DNA of 5,288 bases from the NCBI GenBank assembly GCA_031262285.1, contig JAISHZ010000318.1:1-5288 (forward strand). Direction: 5' to 3'. This DNA is from Lachnospiraceae bacterium. Its GTDB lineage: Bacteria; Bacillota_A; Clostridia; Lachnospirales; Lachnospiraceae. The notes under the pieces are model-generated. The model ran no database searches, was not told where the DNA came from, and saw only the letters and a list, made by a program, of their open reading frames with translations. How positions within the stretch are numbered: the stretch's first letter is position 1; every line of letters begins with the position of its first letter. Below, piece after piece: positions 1 through 5,288 of this stretch. A program made the translations under genes and the position numbers.

Positions 1-488
1 GAACAGCTCACCAAGATACCGGTTTCCTTCATACCAAGCTGTTTCACGAGCTGAAAATCCTCTTTGCTCGCGCGAATCCAGCTCGTTACTTGCGGGAACT
101 CGTAGCCTCTTTCCATACATTGATAAACCGCGTCACGATCTTTCTTGCTATACAGGAAAAACTCGCTGGCGCGTATCATGCCATTGGGACCGCCCAAGCG
201 ATGGAGATAGTCGTAAATTGTTACGATCTGCTCTGTGGTATAGGGCGCTCTGGATTGCTGACCATCCCTGAAAGTGGTGTCGGTGATCCAGATATCTTTG
301 GGCATATTGTGGGGAACGATGCGATCGTTGAATGGAATTTTGGGAACTTCGGAGTAAGGGAACATATTGCGAAAAGCATTTGGCTTTTCCACATCGTCTA
401 AGTAATACATATGCTCTTGAATTTGTAACAAGTTGTTTTTGGGGTTCATCGTAACCGGCCGGTTTTCGAAATAAGAACTGTCGCTCAT
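1..488 (-). CDS. HMGL-like / DRE-TIM metallolyase family protein (isopropylmalate synthase-like), 3' end outside window
   Basis: Open from ATG at 488 to the left edge without a stop: 162 full codons plus TC, which must encode Ser163. Residues 66-80 read DIWITDTTFRDGQQS, the first beta-strand signature of the HMGL-like TIM barrel shared by 2-isopropylmalate, homocitrate and citramalate synthases and HMG-CoA lyase. By family knowledge R74 is the catalytic arginine and D75 a divalent-metal ligand. E109 in RASEFF may be the third DRE residue. The usual DGEQ is DGQQ here, and about 65 residues precede the barrel, longer than in classical LeuA. The start is chosen because AGGAG sits 5 nt before this ATG; in-frame ATGs at residues 14 and 27 lack such a site. 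The gene has its own promoter 70 bp after the Hsp70 gene. Clostridial relatives are, as I recall, often labelled 2-isopropylmalate synthase, but the shape of this N-terminus suggests a divergent subgroup, so substrate and pathway are unknown. The family is secure; the reaction is not. Confidence 0.85.
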   Translation of the reverse strand, partial: MSDSSYFENRPVTMNPKNNLLQIQEHMYYLDDVEKPNAFRNMFPYSEVPKIPFNDRIVPHNMPKDIWITDTTFRDGQQSRAPYTTEQIVTIYDYLHRLGGPNGMIRASEFFLYSKKDRDAVYQCMERGYEFPQVTSWIRASKEDFQLVKQLGMKETGILVSC

Positions 489-493
489 CTTTA

Positions 494-498
494 CTCCT
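494..498 (-). promoter_or_regulatory. Ribosome binding site of the HMGL-like gene
   Basis: The minus strand reads AGGAG, then 5 nt (TAAAG), then ATG at 488. This ideal spacing fixes the start codon of the HMGL-like gene. Confidence 0.85.
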
Positions 499-524
499 AT
501 CTGTAGTTTTGAATGATTCGTTTG

Positions 525-554
525 CTTTGTACGATTGTATACAACAAAACAAAG
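525..554. promoter_or_regulatory. Putative operator: nested palindrome overlapping the -10 element (GntR-like)
   Basis: A perfect 10-bp palindrome, TTGTATACAA, lies at 535-544. It is flanked by a second pair of arms, CTTTGT (525-530) and ACAAAG (549-554), with exactly the same centre (539.5). Over the 30 bp, 11 of 15 arm positions pair, with the four mismatches in one block between the inner and outer arms. Two-fold symmetry with a GT...AC core is typical of GntR-family operators. The inner palindrome covers five of the six bases of the -10 hexamer of the promoter for the HMGL-like gene, so a bound dimer would be expected to block RNA polymerase. The regulator is not in the window and its family is an inference from the motif shape. 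Confidence 0.6.
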
Positions 555-562
555 ACTGTCAA
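534..562 (-). promoter_or_regulatory. Sigma-A-type promoter of the HMGL-like gene
   Basis: On the minus strand a perfect -35 hexamer TTGACA (562-557) is followed by exactly 17 nt and a -10 hexamer TACAAT (539-534), five of six matches to TATAAT. Transcription would be expected to begin near 527, giving a leader of about 40 nt that contains the AGGAG site. The -35 overlaps the last bases of the upstream Hsp70 gene: its TGA stop is part of TTGACA. The promoter indicates that the HMGL-like gene can be expressed separately from the chaperone pair. Confidence 0.8.
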
Positions 563-2244
563 GAAAAAAATGTATCCAAAAACTCTTTCAACTTCTTCCT
601 TGCTTCCACGATCTTTTTGGGATCTTGTCCGTTTAGAACTTGTTCAAAGATGCGCATTTTCTGTTCGATCAAATCCCTATCAGTGCCCAATGCCTCGGCG
701 TACAGATTTTCGCCTTTTAGGAGAAGCAGCCTGTTTTCTTCATTTTCTCTGGGGGGGATTTTCAAATAAGCAAGCTCCTTCATTCTTTCCTCGATTTGCT
801 CATCGGTCATATCCACATCCTGTCCCTTGATGATCTTCCGCTTTTTTTCCTGCGTGGAGATCACCGTTACCTCTACCTCCAATATTGAATTGATGTCATA
901 GGTGTAGGTCACATCCACCGCTTCCTCTCCCGCCTTGGCTTTTGGCAGTTCGATTTCAATCGAACCCAATAAGACATTGTGCGCAGCGTAACGGCTTTCT
1001 CCTTGTAGCACCGTAATATCCATCCGGGTTTGATTGTCCCGTAATGTCCAGAGACGTTGTGTGCGGCTCGCCGGAATCACCGTGCCTCGTTCAATAATCG
1101 GACAATAATGCCCGGATTCAAAATGATCCCCATCGGTAGGTACCGAAATCTCCGTACCTAACGTAAAGGAACATACATCGGTTAAGATCACTTCCCGGAT
1201 CTGGCTGTTGCGTTCTTTCATCGCACCTTGAATCGCCGCGCCGAGCGCCACAGCTTCATCCGGATTGACTGAGGTTATCGGGTATTTTTTGAACAAGGTC
1301 GCCGTAAATGAACGGATGATCGGAAGCTTCGTTGCTCCGCCGATCAGAATCACTTTATCTATGTCCGAAAGACGAATCCCCGCATCCGAGATACTTTTTC
1401 GCACCGGATGCTTCATGCGTTCCAGCAACTCCACGCACTTCTTTTCATATTCCTCCATGGTAATAGCACATTCTTTTGGCTCATCCGAAAGGGTCAGCGT
1501 GATGTTGCCGACACTGTGATCGGCAAAGGAAAACTTGCATTTCTCAGCCTGTTTATACAACAAGTTTTGGCTTTTCATGTCCAACTTTTCATAAGAAACC
1601 TTGCATTTCTTACAGAATAAATCCATCAAAATCTTCGTAAAATCTTCCCCACCCAGAAAATTATCTCCCGCTACCGCCTGTACTTCCAAGATATTTTGAA
1701 ACAAGTCGATGATAGAAACATCAAAAGTTCCGCCTCCCAGATCAAATACCAGAAACTTCGCATTATCCTTGGCTTGATACAGCCCATAGGCGATCGCAGC
1801 CGCCGTAGGCTCGCTGATGATACGCTCTACTTTGAAACCTGCCAGCTCCCCCGCTCGCTTGGTTGCTTTGCGCCGGATGTTATTAAAGTAGGCGGGAACA
1901 CTAATGACTGCTTCCGTCACTTCTTCCCCCAGATAGCTTTCCGCATCTTCTTTCAGAGAACGAAGCACTAATGACGAAAGGTCTTCGGGCTTATACTTCT
2001 TCCCGCAGAGTATGTATTCTTTGTTGCTGCCCATATGCCGTTTAAACACGGAGGCAGCGGTGTTTGGGTATAGGAGCATCCGTTCTTTGGCGGTTTCTCC
2101 CACATACACTACGCCTTCCTCGTCAATGCTCACGATAGACGGTGTCAGATTCTTCCCTAAACGGTTCGGTATAATCTTAGGACCTTCCTCCGTAAAATAA
2201 GCAGCCAGACTGTTTGTTGTTCCTAAATCAATGCCGATGATCAT
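559..2244 (-). CDS. hscC: Hsp70-family molecular chaperone, HscC-like
   Basis: A cytosolic ATP-dependent chaperone that binds and releases client peptides. Nucleotide-binding domain (about 1-350): phosphate-1 loop [10 protein letters not shown] (3-12), K68 (DnaK K70), P117 and R125 (DnaK P143 and R151), E145 (E171), phosphate-2 loop DLGGGT (168-173, T173 equals DnaK T199) and adenosine motif [10 protein letters not shown] (299-308). The linker is VILTD (352-356), the beta substrate-binding domain about 357-475, then a short helical lid to 561. DnaK is usually 610-640 residues; E. coli HscC is about 556, and stretches such as [13 protein letters not shown] and [11 protein letters not shown] match HscC as I recall it. 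R141, equivalent to the J-domain-contacting DnaK R167, is kept, so a J-protein partner is expected. All catalytic residues are present, so it should be active. A C-x2-C pair (C211, C214) is unusual. The start overlaps the upstream repeat-protein gene by 17 bp and has a good ribosome site. HscC proteins in E. coli are specialised Hsp70s working with DjlB/DjlC; the client here is unknown. Hsp70 is certain, the HscC subfamily likely. Confidence 0.93.
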   Translation of the reverse strand: MIIGIDLGTTNSLAAYFTEEGPKIIPNRLGKNLTPSIVSIDEEGVVYVGETAKERMLLYPNTAASVFKRHMGSNKEYILCGKKYKPEDLSSLVLRSLKEDAESYLGEEVTEAVISVPAYFNNIRRKATKRAGELAGFKVERIISEPTAAAIAYGLYQAKDNAKFLVFDLGGGTFDVSIIDLFQNILEVQAVAGDNFLGGEDFTKILMDLFCKKCKVSYEKLDMKSQNLLYKQAEKCKFSFADHSVGNITLTLSDEPKECAITMEEYEKKCVELLERMKHPVRKSISDAGIRLSDIDKVILIGGATKLPIIRSFTATLFKKYPITSVNPDEAVALGAAIQGAMKERNSQIREVILTDVCSFTLGTEISVPTDGDHFESGHYCPIIERGTVIPASRTQRLWTLRDNQTRMDITVLQGESRYAAHNVLLGSIEIELPKAKAGEEAVDVTYTYDINSILEVEVTVISTQEKKRKIIKGQDVDMTDEQIEERMKELAYLKIPPRENEENRLLLLKGENLYAEALGTDRDLIEQKMRIFEQVLNGQDPKKIVEARKKLKEFLDTFFS

Positions 2245-5200
2245 TTTTTTCCTCTATTCCTCCTTCGTCCTTCATCAACCCATCAAGATATTCGATTAAT
2301 AAAAGACTGGAATTTGATGCCATATTAATGGGAAATGATTGCATCACTTTCTCCATTGCCCGCGCATAGTCTTTGTCGTTAATATCCAGATAAGCTTCAA
2401 AATGTAGCTGACAAGTACACGCCTTGTAGGCGCAATCCGCGCAGTTTTTACTATTTCGGAATAACTCCCAGTACTTTTGGGTTTCCATGATCCTACCCGC
2501 ATAAAAGTGAATCTCTATATATTGACCAATCAGATGTTTTTGATCCTTTGATTGTGAAAAAGCAGCATCTAAATCACGATGCTCTAGATCTTTCATAAAT
2601 TCCTCTAGGCAGTGGTTTACCGTCTTTTGATCCCCCGCGTAGTATGCGATCTCTGCAAAATTGAGCCATAGTCCATGTTTGTTATGTGAGCGTAGAATGG
2701 ACTCTTCCATTTGCGCTTTCGCTTTTTTATAATTCCTCTCTGCCATATCATAATAGTATGCGGTGATATCCGGTAAGGTCGTTCGCAACTTCTTTTTTAA
2801 CTGAGTCTGCAACAGCGTAGCATAATGTGAAGCTTTTTCAAAAGCAAACGCATCGATTTGATCATTAGTAAATTCAATCCCGAAACGTTTTAAGATTGGT
2901 CTCAAACGTCCACACATTCCCATTGCCAGATACATTTTGCAACGTTCCTCCGCATATGCGCTTCCCTGCGTATCCGCATCAAAAAGCGTGGATGCTTTCT
3001 CATAGAGCGCTGCGCTTCGTGGAAACTTCCCACGCCACAAATACAAGGAAGCCAGAAATGTATATGGATATCGGGTTTTCTGTTGAACAAACAAGCTCTC
3101 ATACTGTAAAAGCAAAGCATCTGCTTTGTCGAATTGTTCGGAGGTGGCATAGCGTCTCAGCAATTCATTCACCACGGACAAGGATTGACTCGTCGGCATA
3201 TCATCCTGTTGTAAAGCATTCTCCAGTAGCTCGGTCGCCCGTTCCCGCTCTCCCATCAAAGCATACACATGCGCAAGCCGCTGGATTGTATTGTGATTCA
3301 ATCCTTGCTGCAGTTCCACTGCGCGTTCATAGCACAGCGCTGCATTCACTAAGTCATATCCTTCTTCATAAATCAATCCTAGATTAAAGGAATCCCCCGC
3401 GTTTTCATCCAAAGAGAGTTGTTTTTTCATATATTGCAGAGCCATCTCATACCACTGCGGATTCCATTCCTGTCGAATCCGATACAGATATAAGATTGCC
3501 ATTTTGCGGTAGATTCTAGGATACTCCGGATTCAAGCGTACGACCGTCTCGAGGGTCTGCTGTGCTTCCTCCCACCTGTCAAGCTCTATATAACAATCTC
3601 CCATTTCAAACAGATATGCAGTATGATCCTCTTGTGGATCGAGAAATTCCTCAAACAAAGCGATCGCTTCTTCGTATCGATCCATGCGCCACAAGATTCT
3701 AGCCTGCATACGATACGCCTCAACACATTCATTTTCTTCTTTTTTCTTCTTTTTGCGGGTTTCCCCTTCTATGATGAAAGCATTCGTTTTTAGTGCCTTG
3801 TCATAATCTTCCAACAACATATCACAGTTTTGAATCTCCACGAGTACCTCGTAGATGGATGGCTCTTCAAAATCATCCTTTTTGAGGTGTTCTAAGATCT
3901 CTTCAAGTCCCTGCCGTACCTGTGCAATTTCCTCGGAATCATAATTTTCCAAATATCTTAGCCGGTTTGCCAGAAATTCCAAGGAGATATCTTGGACCTT
4001 AGCCTCTGTTGCCATCTCTAGGATTTTTTTCGCATCATCAAATTGACGAGCCTCCAAGAACACTTTGGCCGCATTATAATAAATCTTAGGGAATTGATTG
4101 TACTGTTTATGAATCTCATAAAATAAATGAATGACGATCTGCCATTCGCCCAATTCGAAATAAGCCGTCTGCATCTCCACATGCAAAGGAATCATATGCG
4201 GGAACACTTCCAAGCCTTGCTTTGCGGTAGCGATACACTCGTCATATAAACCCGCTTCCAGCAAAATATGTACCCGCAATGCCAGACAATCCATCCTCAT
4301 GCCCATCTCGCAAGCCGGACCATCCAACCCTACATCCAGACTCTTTAGCGCTTTTCGAATGCCTTCTTGGTACTTCAAAGAGGCGCGGATTTTTCCTTGA
4401 TTCAGGTAAAAGTAACAGACTGCTTTATAATATCGGATCGCCATTGCATATTGCTTTTTTCTTTTGTAGATGCTACTGTCTTTCGGCAATAAACGAAACT
4501 CATAGTTCCATTTTTTTATATTTTCAAGCGCTTTTTGAAACTGTTCTTCATGTAAATACAGCTTATTACGAATACTATAGAATAAAAACCGCTGCGTACC
4601 ATTGGATGGCTTCAACGTTTGAAGCAACTCACGACATTTTCCTATTTCTCCGCTCTCATAATAACACTTGCAGCATTCCACGGCGTCCTCGAAAGTCAAT
4701 GACCCATCCGCTTGTTGCTTTTCATATTCCGGTATCAAATACCGGTTGATTTCCTGAAACCTGGCAATCATCGCCGAATGCTGACCATGATAGTCCATCA
4801 AATCCACAGTATATTTCTTTGCTTCTTTGTACTCTTTTCTTTCCAATAACTCTTCCGCCATCATTTGCTCGGCGGGGTAATACCTCGGCGTATGTTCCAA
4901 GAAATGCGTTAACGCCGCCATCACTTCTTCTTGTTTACCTAACACCTTTTTCAACCAAATAACTGAATACTGTAGAAAAAGATTGTTCGGATATTCTTTT
5001 TCCAATTTATGGACAACCGATTCCTCCGGTAACTCACCGTTCACAACACGATACCGCTGTAACAAGAACGTCGCATAAGGGTGACTTACATCATAAGAGA
5101 TCAATAAGATTCTTTGCTTCTGTGCTTCTTTAAGATCATTTTCATCTAATGCTCTTTTCAACGCCTCATATATTTCTATAAAATCATCATAGTCAACATC

Positions 5201-5288
5201 TCCCATTTTCGTTTCAAATAATTCTATCGGGAAAGACATCCCGTGGCGAATATTGTTCTCCAGATACCGTATAAAATTTTTCGGAAAC
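2228..5288 (-). CDS. Large tetratricopeptide-repeat protein, 5' end outside window
   Basis: A soluble, almost wholly alpha-helical repeat protein with no signal peptide or membrane segment visible; probably a protein-protein scaffold. Numbering from the Met at 5239 gives 1003 residues, but the frame stays open for 16 more codons to the edge ([16 protein letters not shown]) and that ATG has no well-placed Shine-Dalgarno site, so the protein almost certainly begins outside. The clearest TPR units are at about 505-535, 540-572, 574-610, 615-645 and 649-678, with A/G/Y/P positions such as [25 protein letters not shown] and [22 protein letters not shown]. More degenerate helical pairs lie at about 97-145, 186-210, 315-412 and 690-750. 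A lysine run (496-500) precedes the central TPR block. Near the C-terminus is a cysteine cluster, C933, C936, C941 and C943. The gene overlaps the Hsp70 gene by 17 bp, so the two are one transcriptional unit and probably act together. A J-domain in the missing N-terminus would make this the Hsp70's co-chaperone; that is inference. I know no named function. Confidence 0.9.
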   Translation of the reverse strand, partial: FPKNFIRYLENNIRHGMSFPIELFETKMGDVDYDDFIEIYEALKRALDENDLKEAQKQRILLISYDVSHPYATFLLQRYRVVNGELPEESVVHKLEKEYPNNLFLQYSVIWLKKVLGKQEEVMAALTHFLEHTPRYYPAEQMMAEELLERKEYKEAKKYTVDLMDYHGQHSAMIARFQEINRYLIPEYEKQQADGSLTFEDAVECCKCYYESGEIGKCRELLQTLKPSNGTQRFLFYSIRNKLYLHEEQFQKALENIKKWNYEFRLLPKDSSIYKRKKQYAMAIRYYKAVCYFYLNQGKIRASLKYQEGIRKALKSLDVGLDGPACEMGMRMDCLALRVHILLEAGLYDECIATAKQGLEVFPHMIPLHVEMQTAYFELGEWQIVIHLFYEIHKQYNQFPKIYYNAAKVFLEARQFDDAKKILEMATEAKVQDISLEFLANRLRYLENYDSEEIAQVRQGLEEILEHLKKDDFEEPSIYEVLVEIQNCDMLLEDYDKALKTNAFIIEGETRKKKKKEENECVEAYRMQARILWRMDRYEEAIALFEEFLDPQEDHTAYLFEMGDCYIELDRWEEAQQTLETVVRLNPEYPRIYRKMAILYLYRIRQEWNPQWYEMALQYMKKQLSLDENAGDSFNLGLIYEEGYDLVNAALCYERAVELQQGLNHNTIQRLAHVYALMGERERATELLENALQQDDMPTSQSLSVVNELLRRYATSEQFDKADALLLQYESLFVQQKTRYPYTFLASLYLWRGKFPRSAALYEKASTLFDADTQGSAYAEERCKMYLAMGMCGRLRPILKRFGIEFTNDQIDAFAFEKASHYATLLQTQLKKKLRTTLPDITAYYYDMAERNYKKAKAQMEESILRSHNKHGLWLNFAEIAYYAGDQKTVNHCLEEFMKDLEHRDLDAAFSQSKDQKHLIGQYIEIHFYAGRIMETQKYWELFRNSKNCADCAYKACTCQLHFEAYLDINDKDYARAMEKVMQSFPINMASNSSLLLIEYLDGLMKDEGGIEEKNDHRH
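2251..2265 (-). promoter_or_regulatory. Double Shine-Dalgarno site of the Hsp70 gene, inside the upstream reading frame
   Basis: The minus strand carries a full AAGGAGG (2265-2259) 14 nt before the ATG at 2244, and a second GAGG (2254-2251) 6 nt before it. Both lie inside the last codons of the repeat-protein gene, whose TGA is at 2230-2228, downstream of the Hsp70 ATG. This arrangement favours translational coupling. The nearer GAGG has the better spacing; the farther site is the stronger match. Confidence 0.75.
2411..2443 (-). other. Encoded cysteine cluster C-x2-C-x4-C-x-C in the TPR protein
   Basis: Residues 933-943 read [11 protein letters not shown] and are followed by H946. Four closely spaced cysteines of this pattern can bind zinc or another soft metal, or form disulfides. 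It lies between helical segments close to the C-terminus, in a protein that otherwise has scattered single cysteines. Metal binding is inferred from spacing only; the pattern does not match a named zinc-finger class that I recognise. Confidence 0.5.

Noticed and set aside
90..401. Plus-strand open frame of 103 codons opposite the HMGL-like gene
   Set aside because: Antisense shadow; no ribosome site, no recognisable domain.
148..552. Minus-strand open frame of 134 codons crossing the intergenic gap
   Set aside because: It is an out-of-frame shadow of the HMGL-like gene; its product has no recognisable motif and its start has no ribosome site, while the overlapping frame carries DTTFRDGQQ.
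525..554. The inverted repeat as a transcription terminator for the Hsp70 gene
   Set aside because: The stem is AT-rich and interrupted, there is no T-run after it on the minus strand, and it coincides with a promoter; an operator fits better.
559..590. T-rich end of the Hsp70 gene on the minus strand as a possible intrinsic terminator
   Set aside because: A run of T is present, but no GC-rich hairpin precedes it, and the run is part of the coding sequence for the last residues.
509..830. Two overlapping plus-strand frames opposite the Hsp70 3' end
   Set aside because: Low-complexity products antisense to a conserved Hsp70 lid; no Shine-Dalgarno site or family signature.
2896..3387. Plus-strand open frame of 163 codons, and a minus-strand 82-codon frame overlapping it
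   Set aside because: Both lie entirely within the TPR gene in other frames; composition rich in H, S, P and R typical of shadow frames.
3734..3755. A-rich lysine-codon run in the TPR gene as a frameshift or slippage site
   Set aside because: The frame reads through normally with good TPR units on both sides, and there is no supporting downstream structure or alternative product; it is best seen as a charged linker.
4279..4749. Plus-strand open frame of 156 codons opposite the TPR gene
   Set aside because: Antisense shadow without a ribosome site or recognisable motif.

Overview
The window looks like part of a chromosome of a low-to-moderate GC Bacillota, most likely a gut Clostridia member (Lachnospiraceae-like). 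The basis is Shine-Dalgarno sites of the AGGAG type, a sigma-A-type promoter, the codon choice, and a left-hand gene from a DRE-TIM subgroup that I associate mainly with clostridia. This taxonomic call is an inference; there is no rRNA or other marker gene here.

All three genes are on the minus strand, so the biological order is right to left. (1) From the right edge to 2228 runs a very large tetratricopeptide/helical-repeat protein of more than 1000 residues. Its frame is still open at the right edge, so its true N-terminus lies outside the window. (2) It overlaps by 17 bp an Hsp70 gene (559-2244, 561 residues) that resembles the specialised HscC subfamily rather than DnaK: all nucleotide-binding motifs are present, the linker is VILTD, and the lid is short. 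(3) After a 70-bp gap that holds a near-consensus promoter overlapped by a palindrome, a third gene starts at 488 and runs off the left edge. Its 163 visible residues carry the DTTFRDGQQ metal/catalytic motif of the HMGL-like (isopropylmalate/homocitrate synthase, DRE-TIM) fold.

Genes 1 and 2 form a translationally coupled pair. The likely reading is a dedicated Hsp70 plus a large repeat scaffold or co-chaperone, comparable to the E. coli hscC neighbourhood, where J-domain genes (djlB/djlC) and repeat-protein genes accompany hscC. The Hsp70 keeps the arginine that contacts J-domains in DnaK, while no J-domain is visible here. The missing N-terminus of the repeat protein is the obvious place for one, but this is not shown by the window. 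Gene 3 has its own promoter and probably its own GntR-like control, so it need not belong functionally to the chaperone pair. No RNA genes, mobile elements, CRISPR arrays or convincing terminators were seen, and there is no gene-free stretch longer than 70 bp.
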